A stretch of DNA of 64,000 nt from Diphasiastrum complanatum (taxonomy: Eukaryota > Streptophyta > Lycopodiopsida > Lycopodiales > Lycopodiaceae). This document shows, piece after piece, positions 10,909 through 21,882 of this stretch. Position numbers and translations under genes: made by a program. How positions within the stretch are numbered: the first letter of the stretch is position 1; each line of letters starts with the position of its first letter. The stretch lies in NCBI GenBank assembly GCA_029204225.1, contig CM055112.1, forward strand, positions 25,309,922 through 25,373,921, read 5' to 3'. Below the pieces are notes generated by a model that saw nothing but the letters and a program-made list of their open reading frames with translations, had not been told where the DNA came from and made no database searches.

Positions 10909-11120
10909 TGTTGGAAATTAAGCCCATAGTTGTCTCTATGGTGAATGACTAATTTCTATTGCATGTTTATTGATCTTTGATCTAGGGTCAGGTGAAACCA
11001 ACATTGGTTCTACATATGCTCATCTGATACCTACAGGACTCACAAACTTAGACAACCAATTTATTTGAAAAACGTCTACAATGGGCTTCCGGCTGATCTC
11101 CAGCAAAGGGAAACCAATCC
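10909..11120 (+). mobile_element. Partial Copia LTR after RNase H fragment 2
   Basis: TGTTGGAAATTAAGCCCATAG at the start and co-linear with 10332-10545. It lacks about 13 bp present in the first copy (the GATTCTTCCTAC region) and becomes unrelated after CCAGCAAAGGGAAACC. Confidence 0.6.
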
Positions 11121-11139
11121 TATCATAATTCCAAGTTCA

Positions 11140-11505
11140 GATGTTAAGCTCAATAACTTGAAGTCATTGAAGACTAAGCCATCTTTAAGGACTTCTACGA
11201 AATTAGCATTCAGAACAAGAATGCAAAAATACATTACTTTCGTGATAGTCTGCAAAAATACTCTAAGTGTCGCGACAGTCTGCAAAAATGAACTATGTTT
11301 TCAACAATGTCGTCTTTTTTGCATTTCTCCGAAATGCAAAAGCATTGATTATTTGAGTTGCTCCATCCATGAGACGTATTATTTGAGCCTCCCAATGACG
11401 CCGCCATTTTTGGTTGTAATTGTTATTTTATCATTAGAGGAGTTCTCAATATCAAAAATACCCTTTAAGGAATGCCATGTAGGATACCGAAAAATATCAA
11501 AATAA
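11140..11505 (-). repeat. Dispersed repeat, inverted relative to 32830-33490
   Basis: Contains two copies of TAGTCTGCAAAAAT / CAGTCTGCAAAAAT flanking AAGTGTCGCGACAGTC, and then a segment matching the reverse complement of about 32830-32900 (TTATTTGAGCCTCCCA). The 146-codon frame across it has no domain and looks like chance. Its end (GAGGAGTTCTCAATATCAAAAA) recurs at about 20430-20455. Confidence 0.5.
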
Positions 11506-12014
11506 AAAAAACAATATTATTTATTTGCTTGCCCACACCACTCCCAAGGCCTCCCCAACTCCCAATGATCTAACCACAGTGTCTATAGTCACAGTTAAGA
11601 ACTGTTAACAATTTGCAGTATAACTTGACTAAATTCAAAAATATTCTCTCCATTGGTTACAAAAAGGGCAATATTTTCACTGGATCTAGAATATGACCGC
11701 CATCCCCAAATTCAAATCTAGAAAAATTGCAAAATGTTTACATATGCATTCCTTCCACGAGAATGGAAATATGAGCGCCAACTATCTATTGGAATGAAAA
11801 AATGAGCGGCATTTCCAAATTTGAATCAAGCATACAAGCATGGAGATTGGATTGATCGTACATAGTATACAATATAATCAAAGATGAGTATTTTGTTTTG
11901 GTTCATAGAATCTGGTCATAGTACTTTGATGCAACTGATTACTCTATTATTTTTTTGATAATGACGTTATATCATTTACATGTGGATATTCCTATTGATT
12001 TGGCACCTTTGTAG
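11506..12014. other. Spacer upstream of the transposase-like gene
   Basis: No gene seen. The stretch ends in a plausible splice acceptor (CACCTTTGTAG, 12014), so part of it is probably the first intron of the following broken gene. A further 5' exon should lie inside it or upstream, but I cannot place it. Confidence 0.35.
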
Positions 12015-13625
12015 AGAAGAGGAGACAAAGGAATTGAAATATCTGCTGAGGATCGTTCTCGTTACAGGGTAGAAGAGGAAAAAAACTTGGATTTATGGAT
12101 AGATGGAACATTATATCCACAAGATCCAAGCACTTTGACACATCCCACATTCTCTTCAATAACTCATTTAGTTATATGGATATGCAATGGGTATAGTGGA
12201 TTACTAGGATATTGTGAAAGATTGCAGAACCATGGAAAACAACTTTATATGAATAAAGTTCACTTTTTAGAAGGTGAGTTAATTCGGATATTCTCTTATT
12301 GTCAGAATAGAGATTGTCATCTCCAAAAGACGTTAGAAGAAAATGAACAACTTAGAAAACATAATGAATCATTACAGAAAATAACAATAAATATCAAATC
12401 AGAACTAGAGCAAATGCAATCAGTCTTACAGTCTATTCGTATTAAAAACTTACAATTATTGAAGGATGTGGATTTGACAAAGAAAAAGGCTGAAAGTAAG
12501 AAGCAAAAGCAACAAAGTTGCAAGGATATTCAAACGCTTTCAAAAGGAGGTTATCGAAATAGAAGGATCCGTGCATTCAAGTAAGCATATTCTGATTTTT
12601 GTAAGTTTTTGAATGACATTTGGATTTAATTTCAGCTATGGTGATATTTTGTTAACTATCTGTTTTTTTTGTAGATCTGCATTAGTAGCTCCTCGGAATA
12701 TTAAAGACAATGCTTCACTAGGAATGTCATTGGGCACAATATTGTCATGATGAACAATAGGATTTCAAATGCAAAGTGTAAAATAGCAGAGTCTTTGATG
12801 GTGGACATTCAAAAAATTTTAGATACGACTATAGTTTAGGGTGCCTGTGATTTTGCAAATATTAGCAGGGAAGCATATGCAACAATATTTAAACTAATGA
12901 GAGAAGCTTTTAAGCAAGTTCAAATTAGAAAAGTCCCAATCCCTAGGACATATCACTTGAAGAAAGAGAGGAATACATTAAACATAGGTATGCATAAGAT
13001 CACTGGAACGTCATTTCATATTGAGGAGGTGTATGAAACTGATGGAAGATCGATATTCTATAATTCATCAAACAATTTATTTGTTGATCTAATACTTGCT
13101 GAGATACATCGTCACATTCTATGATATATCCTATGAAAAGGTGAATGGCAAAATAATCATAGTACTTTAGTTAGATGAGTCAGAAATTGTGAAAGGGCAG
13201 AAGATGGAGAGGGTTAGTATAACTCTCATGAATGGTGCTCTATCACAAACAGAGAACCAAGAAGATCTCAAATTCAGTGTCCAGTCAGAAAATGATATAT
13301 GGTGGTTGGCAGCGTTTCAGGTAACTAGCCTCATTATTACATTACATTCATTGAATAGTATTAATACATTGTAAACTAAGTCAGATTAATTCTTTGGACA
13401 GGTGCTGAAAGATGATCATGATATATTATCATGGATATTCTCAAGGACATCTTATCCTAGGATCATCAAGAACCATATAGATGGAGGACTTCTAAATGTT
13501 CCAGGAGTTGGAGACTTCAATGTTGAATGGCACTTAGCAGGTGATTTGAAAACATTGAAATGTATCTATAATGTCTCTCACGGTGCTACATCAGAACACC
13601 CTTGTTTGTACTGCATGAAAATGGC
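12015..13625 (+). pseudogene. Broken spliced gene, transposase-like (uncertain)
   Basis: Coding starts after an acceptor at 12014 and runs open to 12580, including a coiled-coil-like charged segment (about 12330-12520). An intron at 12581-12674 (GTAAGC...TTTGTAG) follows. Exon 2 is damaged by a frameshift near 12740, a TAG at about 12834 and another shift near 13120. The next exon ends ENDIWWLAAFQ, the intron 13321-13401 is removed in phase, and coding resumes VLKDDHDILSW...VEWHLAGDLKTLKC and SEHPCLYCM. The D-L-K-x-L ... P-C-x-Y-C pattern recalls large uncharacterised transposase-like proteins of multicopy elements; I cannot assign a superfamily. Coding stops where arm A begins, near 13624. 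Multiple lesions make it non-functional. Confidence 0.5.
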
Positions 13626-14640
13626 AATTCTATATGGCGAAGGCTCAACTTTTTTTTTTCCTTGAAGGCTCAAATCTTTATACAAACACTTAAAATATAT
13701 ATAGTTATCCTTTTTTCATAGGATTTCAATTGATTCAAACTTTGGGTCATTGTTTGGAAAATCTGGCAAGAATAGGAGTGGAATCGATATCTTTCTCCAA
13801 AAACTGGCTTTGTAAGAAACTTCCTGGAAGTTGACTTTTAAAATATCGGCTATTTTTTTGAAATGTAGAAAAAATTTTCTTTATTATTTTCAAATCCAAG
13901 AGATTCTTGTGTAGTAGAGTATGTAACATTTCATATAAAGCTTATGTGGCATAGCTTTATTAAGTCAATAGAATTCGTTATTAATGTAAACTTGTAATAT
14001 TTTACCAACGAGCTTCATAATACAAGATCTAAAAAAAAACAACTTCTTCTAGAAAACGCAATAAATTAGGGTGATGCAATAATCAATATCAAAATTATGT
14101 TAAGTTTGTACATTTTGATGTGTACTAGAATTTAATAATGATTAAGAAACACTTGTGAGATTTTTGTATTTAAAAGAAGTAAAATGCCAAGCACTTTGTT
14201 AAAACTTTATTATGGGCCACTGAAAGAATGTATCAAATCTTGGAGCCAAACTAATTATTTTTAAAATGTTAAATAAAACAAGAATGATGCGGCATACCAC
14301 AAAGGCCTTGCCATTATTTGCAATTGTGTAGTTTTCGATTTCACAACTAAATGCACAAGAATGGACACAATTTGTGCAATTACAAATATCGTGATTCAGT
14401 ATTCAGTAATTTCATAATTTGATTTAATCTATAAAATTCATATTCTATATCAATAAAAGTTAGGATTTATTATTCATGATTTAAATTTCATAACTTGGGT
14501 AATTAGAAAAGTCGTTGTTCATTATTTACAATTGCACTATAAAAAATGTCAAGATTCAGTATCCATAGTTTGACAATCTACAAAAGTCATGATTGACTAC
14601 TCAAAATTTTGCAATTTAATATTGACAAAGGCAGTTCACA
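13624..14640 (-). repeat. AT-rich arm A, inverted copy
   Basis: Reverse complement of the segments at 2508-3711 and 60070-60800: it opens with AATTCTATATGGCGAAGGC, passes GATTCAAACTTTGGGTCATTG and later CACAAAGGCCTTGCCATT. It is the only inverted arm in the window, and it precedes unit copy 2, whose gene also reads on the plus strand. Confidence 0.75.
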
Positions 14641-15010
14641 ATAATGGTGTTCATCATTTAAATATACTTGTAATTTTATAATCAGTTTTCATAATGACGA
14701 TGTTCACAATTAACAGATAGATGATTGACAATGAACATTCATAGTCAAAGTTTTCAAACTTTTTCAAAGAATTATTATCAATATTTAGAATATCACGATA
14801 AGTATTCACAACTTCACGACCATTCACAATTTTACGATCAGTATTCACAGATTTGTGACAAGCTCTGACAACAAATAATAAACCATGATCTGAGAAAGAG
14901 AGAGAGAGGGGGTGGGGGGGGGGCGGTGTTGCCCATATAGCATTTGAAGTAGATACCAAAGTAGGACTAATTTCAACCCCGAGGACTTCAACTATCAAAA
15001 TATCATGTGA
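14640..15010 (-). repeat. Sub-repeat-rich inner part of arm A
   Basis: Dense in degenerate words of the type GTGAATAnTnATCGTGA, seen here as reverse complements (for example TATCACGATAAGTATTCACAAC and TTTTACGATCAGTATTCACAG). The same order is found at 59570-60060 and 62760-63240. A GA-rich/G-run tract sits at about 14894-14923. The pattern resembles the clustered subterminal motifs of CACTA or similar DNA transposons. Confidence 0.6.
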
Positions 15011-15490
15011 AACTATGGTAATGACCATGTGAACATTATGAGGTACCTTCCTTTAACAACTCTATATACACTTGACGAATTTCATCTTATTTTAGAAGAT
15101 TGTTATGGATGCCATCAAGATTGACCTAAATTTCCTTGCATGGAAATCAAACTGTGAAAAGAAATGGTGTGAGAAGTAGATGTCAACCTCAATGCTTGGA
15201 GTATCAAAGGGGTACAATGTCATACATTGTAGTGGAACACCGCATGGACGTCTAATTTTTTTTAAAAAACTCTAAAATTTTTACTAAGAAAACCCTTAAT
15301 ACATTAAAAAACACATGATTAGCAGTAACAAGAAGATATACATATTGCCTAAAAGAATATATACTAAAAAAGTTTAAAAATAAAAACAGGATGAATCATG
15401 TGTTTTATTCAAAAATTTCAAAATTTTTTTTAAGTGGAACAAGGCCTTGCAATTATTGTGTACATCTATAGCTACACAAGTTTGTGTGTG
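15010..15490 (-). repeat. Segment B, inverted copy
   Basis: Reverse complement of 8440-8896 and 58650-59100, from GGTAATGACCATGTGAAC through GCAAGGCCTTGCAATT-type landmarks to ACACAAGTTTGTGTGTGAG. It leads straight into the promoter of A20/AN1 copy 2. Confidence 0.7.
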
Positions 15491-15578
15491 AGATGAAGAT
15501 CCTTTTGGTACTCATACATTGCACTCGAGACATCAATCTTCCTTGTACCGCAAGATTAACAATTGCAACCTCACTAAT

Positions 15579-15710
15579 CACGTGCTTCATTGCTCTCGAA
15601 AGAATTATTGAGGGCTCCAATCTCTTAAGGGGCCAACGAGAGACTTTAGGTCTGCCACATGGTCACCCCAACTGAGGGCTAAACACGTGGTGGCCACAAC
15701 TATAGAAGGC
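15579..15710 (+). promoter_or_regulatory. G-box/TATA promoter of A20/AN1 copy 2
   Basis: Two CACGTG G-box cores (15579-15584 in ATCACGTGCTTC and 15684-15689 in AAACACGTGGTGG) precede a TATA-like CTATAGAAGG at 15700-15709. The same box reads CTATAAAAGG in copies 1 and 4, so this copy's TATA is weakened. ACGT-core boxes are typical ABA/stress elements in plants, which suits a stress-associated zinc-finger gene. Confidence 0.5.
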
Positions 15711-15913
15711 TGAAACCCTCAAACACATAATTAGTCGTCAATTGTGATATGAGATGGAGCATAGCCGAAGGAATGCGTCGTCTATGATATCTGCTCACTG
15801 AGCCATTGCCAGAAGGTTTCAATTCTCTCCTGCTCGCGATTTTGTGTTTTTGCCTTGTTGTGTATCTGCTATGTCTTGAAAGCTATCGTTATAATGCACC
15901 TTCTGCACCTTTG

Positions 15914-16008
15914 GTAAATATTAAGCATAAATCAAGTTGGAGTTCGTTTCCTTCAATTTTGTCTACTGTCGAAGATCTTGTTGCAATAAACCTTGCCCTT
16001 GTTCGCAG
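15914..16008 (+). other. Probable 5'-UTR intron of A20/AN1 copy 2
   Basis: A donor (CACCTTTG|GTAAATATT) and an acceptor (CCCTTGTTCGCAG) enclose 95 bp between the TATA box and the ATG. An equivalent acceptor-like site is retained in copy 1 (TTGTTGGCAG on minus). Inferred only from sequence. Confidence 0.4.
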
Positions 16009-16156
16009 TGCACTGTGTATTCACATCCAGGAAGACACGTAATTAGCGGTGCCAGCAAACCTTTCATTGCTAGGTCTGTGTACACACCTTCAAAGCGGAA
16101 CAGGTACCTGTGAAGCAGATAGCTCTCAAAGGGTTGTGTAATTAAGGTGCAAATAA

Positions 16157-16690
16157 ATGTCTTGGGAAAGTTGGAAGCATGACAATGATGGAAGGCACCA
16201 CCAGGCTCCTGAAAGGCCTGTTCTTTGTGCGAATAATTGTGGGTTTTTTGGGAGTAAGGACACAATGAACTTGTGCTCAAAGTGTTACACATCAAATTCT
16301 GTCATCAGGCGAGAGAACAACTTCACTGGAATGAGTTTTGAGGGAACTGCCACGACGTTAGAAACACCAAACTCCGAATTGACATCCTCCCGGCCGGTTG
16401 ATTTACTGAGGGAAGGTAAAGACGTAGCTACAATTGCATCACATACTGAGCTTGCTGACATTAGAAAACCTGCCACTGGCGTTTCCACAGAAGCTACCGC
16501 ATCTCATGATCCTAGTCACTGCTTTTCCTGTAGCAAACGCATTCCATTGTATGGGTTAATTAAATGCCGATGCGGAAATGTATTTTGCCCATTGCACCAA
16601 TACGCTGAAACGCATCAGTGTACAACTAATTACAAAGCGATTAGGTGCGATGCCATCGCAAAGGCAAATCTTGTAGTCAAGGCTAAATAG
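16157..16690 (+). CDS. A20/AN1 zinc-finger stress-associated protein, copy 2
   Basis: 177 aa with all zinc ligands in place. A20: C24, C28, C40, C43. AN1: C122, C125, C137, C139, C144, H147, H153, C155. This is the canonical plant two-finger layout; such proteins bind or transfer ubiquitin and tune stress signalling. The ATG sits in AAATAAATGTCTTGG with the same N-terminus as copy 1. The final five residues (KLERI) are lost because AAG has become TAG (VVKAK*), and one conserved Arg in the AN1 loop is Gln (LHQYAETH). It is the best-preserved copy in the window and could still make a nearly complete protein. G-box/TATA elements and a likely leader intron lie upstream. Confidence 0.88.
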   Translation: MSWESWKHDNDGRHHQAPERPVLCANNCGFFGSKDTMNLCSKCYTSNSVIRRENNFTGMSFEGTATTLETPNSELTSSRPVDLLREGKDVATIASHTELADIRKPATGVSTEATASHDPSHCFSCSKRIPLYGLIKCRCGNVFCPLHQYAETHQCTTNYKAIRCDAIAKANLVVKAK

Positions 16691-17390
16691 TTAGAGAGAA
16701 TTTGAATGATTAACAGTTGAATATTGATTAAACAACAAATGTCACATGACGGTTCGACCACTTCACTCTCTCTATGTATGGGCAGTTTGCTCTTCTCTCG
16801 TTAATGAGTTAATAAGAATGTAGTTACATCTCTCTCACTCTCTCTCTCGAGTCTGTGCGCTGCTACATGAAATTTCTGAAGGTATAAACTGTTTGATCTC
16901 TATATATGTTTCTTATACCACCTCGTAATTGAATCTTAGAAAAGTCAAACATGATGTGTGGTTAATGAGCCATGGAAATTAGATAGTAACATCGGTGCAG
17001 ATTTGTGACTCGGTTGCTATGATGCTCTAGTTTATAAATTAGCCCCAAACTATTTTCATTTAAATCGAGTATAAGAGTGCATGTATTTAGTATCCATATG
17101 TCACTATGTTGTGAGGGAAAGTACCTATATGCTCATATCGAGCAAACTTTCACAATATAGACTTGATTGTTCACTTTTACAATATAGACTTGATTGTTTG
17201 GTCATAGAGTTACTTAGTCTTTCTATTTAATGGAACTTATGTGCGTGCAGTAGGAAGGGGCATACAAGGTGCATGATTCATGGGGCATACACTTGCATGA
17301 TTCATCCTTGTATATATGAGGTAAGGGAGTACCAATTTCTTTTACTTATATTTTAGAATAGTTTGGAGAAAGCTAGGTTTTGGATTAATG
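16691..17390 (+). repeat. Conserved 3' flank of the A20/AN1 unit
   Basis: Non-coding flank shared with the 3' sides of the other copies (landmarks CACATGACGGTT, TACCTCCTCGTAATTGAA, GGGGCATACAAGGTGCATG). It includes a short CT-rich tract at about 16825-16852, which is the proximal microsatellite site. At about 17258-17310 it carries a 24-bp direct repeat (GGGGCATAC...GCATGATTCA twice) followed by a TATATA box. Confidence 0.65.
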
Positions 17391-18060
17391 TATGCAATAT
17401 TTATTGAATGATTTGACCTTTGAAATACATAACAAGGCTGAAGGCAAGATCTTTTGCTCACTTTTTTTTAATAGGTACTATTTTACTACCCACAGAATTT
17501 GTGAATTAGTATGTGCTTGTGAAGATGAGCCAAGTTGAAGACACATAGTATCTCTCACCCATGATCGAGGAGGTCTCAGAAGGAGGAGAGTAGAAAAAGC
17601 TGAGAGTATTATTTGTGCCTTAATCTATTTTCATTTAATTTGAATTTAAGAGTGCATGGATTTCTATTCGCTCATATTGTGCAAACTTTCACAATATAGA
17701 GTTGATTGTTCGGTCATAGAGTAACTTAGTCTTTCTAATTAATGGAACTTTTGTGTGTGCAGTAGGAAGGGGCATACAAGGTGCATGATTCATGGGGCAT
17801 ACACTTGCATGATTCATCCTTGTATATATGAGGTAAGGGAGTACCAATTTATTTTAATTATATTTTAGAATAGTTTGGAGAAAGCTATGTTTTGGATCAA
17901 TGTATGCAATATTTATTGAATGATTTGACCTTTGAAATACATAACAAGGCTGAAGGCAAGAACTTTTGCTCACTTGTTTTTTAGTAGGTACTATTTTACT
18001 ACCCACAGAATTTGTGAATTAGTATGTGCTTGTGAAGAATTCAAGTGGGTGTGGTCTAAT
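17046..18060 (+). repeat. Local tandem duplication of the ORFx region
   Basis: About 17046-17525 and 17626-18060 are near-identical, each with the 24-bp double repeat, TATATA box and ORFx. Between them (about 17525-17620) lies a fragment matching 18481-18560, so the duplication arose by a rearrangement that also copied distal sequence. Confidence 0.7.
17391..17540 (+). pseudogene. ORFx, tandem copy 2a
   Basis: ATG at 17391 starts MQYLLNDLTFEIHNKAEGK, as in the other copies, and keeps TTHRICELVCACE. It then joins a foreign fragment (GATGAGCCAAGTTGAAGAC) that matches the Copia-relic region at about 18480, giving a premature stop. Confidence 0.35.
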
Positions 18061-18115
18061 GTTGAGGCTCACACAGAACATTCTTATTTAATTTTAGTAC
18101 AAATGGCATAGTTCT

Positions 18116-18232
<117 letters not shown>

Positions 18233-18479
18233 GGGTATCTTTCTTCTCTTCTGCTCTTAAATCTCATTCACTCAAGGTTCATAAGTTGGTTCTTTTAGGA
18301 GATTGCTTTGGAATGTGTCATTTTCCACACTCCCTATGATCATGTGTATAACAAGGTATCTATGAGGTGTCCATGGCAAGTAAAAAGCATTCTCCTATAT
18401 GTGACTTCCTCTTGAAATAGACCTTCTCCAATAGTTATTGAGTCATGCGACGTGGCTTTGTTAGTGGATTTCAGAGAAT

Positions 18480-20435
18480 CCCCAAATGCTGAGCCAAGCT
18501 GAAGACATAGAGTATCTCTCACCCACGATCGAGGAGGTCTCAGAAGGAGGAGAGTAGAAGAAGCTGAGAGCCTACATGGTGTATCCTGAGAGAAGGAACG
18601 ACCATGTAGTTGCTTGTAATGTTTCCTAGGCAATGTAAATAAGTGTATATTCCTTTAAATAATTTAGAGTGAGCCACCTTTTGATGGTGACCTCTAGTGG
18701 AAGGGCTATTTCCACATGTAATTTCTAAATTAGTGGAATTGCCACTTGGGCTCCACATGGGCAGCCCTCTTGCTTATTTAAGGACCCTTCTCTCTTGTGA
18801 GGGATCTTTTGATTGTATTGTCATTTCTTTTGATTGAATAAAGAAGATCTTCCACAAGTTCTTGGCAATTGAAAAGCTCCTTGTTCATGGCTATCTTCTT
18901 GAGTGAGATTCCTATGAATATGTTCTGATTTCTTTGTGTGGTGGATTAAATAAATTTCTTGCTTACTTTCTTGCTTTGTGGAATGTAGATGTGGATTGAT
19001 TTTCTTGTTTCTTGATTTTGTAGTTTCAACATGCAGGAAAACTATAGAGGCTGAGATTGTGGATCTGATTTTGCATATTCACTAACAATCCTGTCCTTGA
19101 TTGTTCTTGGATATTCCAAGCATCAAGAAATGGGTGTTCCTTGATTCTTGGGCTGCTAGAATGCTATTAGGAAGTTAGCTTTAATGCTTGTTTCTTGTTG
19201 AGTAGCTTAATCTTGTTATTGTATTATTCCTTGACTTCCTAAGATAGTTTGGTAGTTAGATTGTAGATTTGCTCTCTGTCCAAAATGTTAATCTGTGCTT
19301 GAACAAGAAATTGGTTGCATGGCCTGTAAATGCATGTAGCTGAGTGAACGTAACCATTTCATCCCACTGACAAGCTGGGAATACATGTTGCAGACTGAGA
19401 AATACTTATGCCTGGAAACCGTTCTAAACAAGAGGACTTAATAGTAAATAACTGGCTGCTGGAAACAGACTGGAACACTTGGTTTCCAGAGTGGTAACCA
19501 TCTGAAGTAACAAAGCAGAAAAGTAAAAAGAAGAAACCCATGTTCACAGATTCAGTTAGAATCTGTAAGCATGCTTCTATTGATTGAAGTCGACAAAGGA
19601 GACCTGGGACACATTAGCCTCAACATATGAGACTAAAAGTGTCACTAATTACCTACGCACGAAGCTGATCACCAGGAAAATGGCAGAGGGTGACACGTTG
19701 TCTGTGCATTTCACAAAGCTGCAGGTGTTTATTGAATAGTTTGTTGCGGTTGGATCGGTGGTGAGTGATGAAGAAGCAATCATGATGTTTCTTAACTGCC
19801 TTCCATAGTCATTTGATCACTCGACATTAATATTTGGTAGCGTTACTCAATAGATGGATCCGCAGTCCATTAGTGTGATTCTTCTTCAGGAGGAGTTGCA
19901 TCGCAAGTGTGGCGATGTAGAACATGCCCTCTTTGATGCGCCAAGGGAGATAGGAAGAACGAGAATGGAGAAGAGAGCAGGAATATTGTGGAACAGCTCT
20001 CCCGTTCTAATCGGCTGCTAGGTGGAAAAACAGTCTAATAGACAGCTTATGCTAAAAGATAATCATAGCTTTATGTGTTTTGATTGCCCAACAGGATCTT
20101 AAAAATCAATTCATACTCTAAAACAAGAGTAAAGTCCATCGAAAACATTAGGGATGGTTTGTGTGTGGTACTACTGAAATCAGATTCAATGTGAAGTATA
20201 GTTGTGAAATAAATGAAAGAGCAATATGATATCACGAGTTCCTCAGGCGTCAAAGATAGCCATCGTTTGATCAGAAACTGATGAGTCGTAGATGTTTGTG
20301 TTCTGATCAGAGTGAGCATACAAGCGTGATCAAACAACAATGAAAGTGCATTCAATCACAACAAGCATCCATCTACATTGTATACAGATAAAAATGTGCC
20401 ACTGCTATATTACACTGAAGCACACCTTAGAGGAG
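18480..20435 (+). mobile_element. Copia relic with LTR-like head and gag remnant
   Basis: Paralogous to 30860-32830 and embedded at the same point of the composite unit, so it was probably inside the unit before duplication. The head has promoter/polyadenylation-like signals (TTGCTTATTTAAGGACCC, GATTGAATAAAGAAG) like an LTR. The middle encodes a damaged gag. The tail (about 20050-20435) is strongly conserved with 32450-32830 but not recognisably coding. No reverse transcriptase or integrase is visible, and exact LTR boundaries could not be found. Confidence 0.5.
19584..19960 (+). pseudogene. Copia gag (UBN2-type) remnant
   Basis: The frame reads KLITRKMAEGDTLSVHFTKL, then, past a TAG, FVAVGSVVSDEEAIMMFLNCLP, then SFDHSTLIFGSVTQ and SISVILLQEELHRK. 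This is the characteristic UBN2/gag order (K-M-x-E-G-x-S-V...L-P-x-S-F...L-L-x-E-E). At least three in-frame stops (each where a Gln codon would fit) show it is dead. Confidence 0.65.
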
Positions 20436-20877
20436 TTCTCAATATCAAAAAGACCCTTTGTAAAGATACTTTTATTTTTTTTCTTTAGTTTCGACCGTCA
20501 GCAGGCCCAATCAAAATGCACAGATTTAAAATCTACGTAACGTAGTTCAAATTAACTAAAAAAGAAAAATGCAATATAGAAAACTTTGAAATTTGTGTCC
20601 GAGCAGCATGGACGTATCCCATTGGTTTCTTCTTCCTCCCGACACATGCTAATCTACCCGACGTCAATACCTCAAGTTAAATGTACTTGACCATGCTGGT
20701 TAGTATAATGAAATCTTCTAACTATACTAGTTACAGTTATAGAAATATAGTATGTACAGTTACATAAAATATGGTATACGTAGTAACTGTGACTATGTTG
20801 GCATTTGCATTAGATTAAATGTGATATGAAAAATTGAAATTAAGTATCATATCAGAGAGATTTTTGGCGCCCAAGCT
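20436..20877. other. Spacer upstream of the split gene
   Basis: AT-rich, no gene recognised. It begins at the breakpoint where the duplicated block ends (GAGGAGTTCTCAATATC), and probably holds an intron or leader of the gene whose next open stretch begins at 20878. Confidence 0.3.
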
Positions 20878-21175
20878 TTGAAAATAGCAATGGCAAGGAG
20901 ATTCAGATCTACAATCAATTCTGTGATTTTTTACAATGAGAAAGAAGAAGCTGATAACCGGAAGCCAACAAAATATATGAAGAACTCATGGGTATTGCTG
21001 CATCCATCATCAAAGGGCAATTTTCGACAAAAGAAAAGATCAAAAATGACTTACAAATCTTATTGGAAAGCAAAAATTTTGGAGTTTAAGACTACCCCAG
21101 GAGGTCAATCGATATCAAAAGTCTTAGTGCAACATGTATATATGCATTCAGAAATCAAAGTACATGATATCAATC

Positions 21176-21870
21176 TGTGAAGAATTGCCAAAAATTGGCA
21201 AATCTAGCTTGATCAAAAATCATGTAGAATAGTGTAAATTGTGTACACAAGTGGGTCTCACACATGTGAGGCCATGATGCCACATGGGAAACCCATCCTA
21301 ATGTAGGTTATGTCAAGTCAAGAGAGTTGGTCATGTCTATTTGGTGGTCATCCCTACTTTATAGGACCTACACCTAAGTTTAAGGTGAAAATTTGACCAA
21401 CTAGCTACATACCAAGCATAACTCTAGGAAATAGACTAGGGTTTCATTTTAGGTCAAGGAGAGTGAGTTAACTTCCTTATTACATGCTGGAAATCCACCT
21501 AACTTCAAGAAGGAAGTCGAATTTGCTATGTATTCCCTCTCTCCATAGAGAAGATAATTTTTGGAGCTCATTGGCAATCTCAAGCTAGTTCACTATGTAC
21601 ATTGAGTTTTTGTGATCCAAATGAAACCAAATCAATTTCTACCTATTTCTCAGGTTGAAGGCCGTACTACAGCCTGTAGTACACACGTGTGGGCTCGGAT
21701 TTTGATGTTTATCAATGCTTTTGATTGTTAATGCTTGTTGTTTGTCAAATTGCCAATCTAGATCAACTTTTTTGTGTCTAGTTTTTTGATAGATTGTTAA
21801 GCAAGCATCCAATCACTCTTGTGGATCTTTTGTAGATCCATTTATGGTCCTAAAGTACAGTACTTTCACA
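21176..21870 (+). repeat. 5' LTR (695 bp)
   Basis: TG at 21176 to CA at 21870, directly before the primer-binding site. It contains a CACACGTGTG palindrome at 21682-21691. It has about 96 bp (21760-21855) that the 3' LTR lacks. Confidence 0.88.
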
Positions 21871-21882
21871 TGGTATCAGAGC
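21871..21882 (+). other. Primer-binding site, initiator tRNA-Met
   Basis: TGGTATCAGAGC immediately after the LTR, the standard plant Copia primer site. Confidence 0.92.

Noticed and set aside
15806-16042. 78-codon ORF upstream of A20/AN1 copy 2, and its match at 57914-58264 (minus)
   Set aside because: Lies in the leader and likely leader intron and is not kept intact in copy 1. The hydrophobic run does not form a convincing signal peptide in every copy.
20071-20355. 94-codon minus ORF with a relative at 32489-32755
   Set aside because: The two share ancestry because the whole block is duplicated. They have no domain, and the plus strand here is the tail of a Copia relic.
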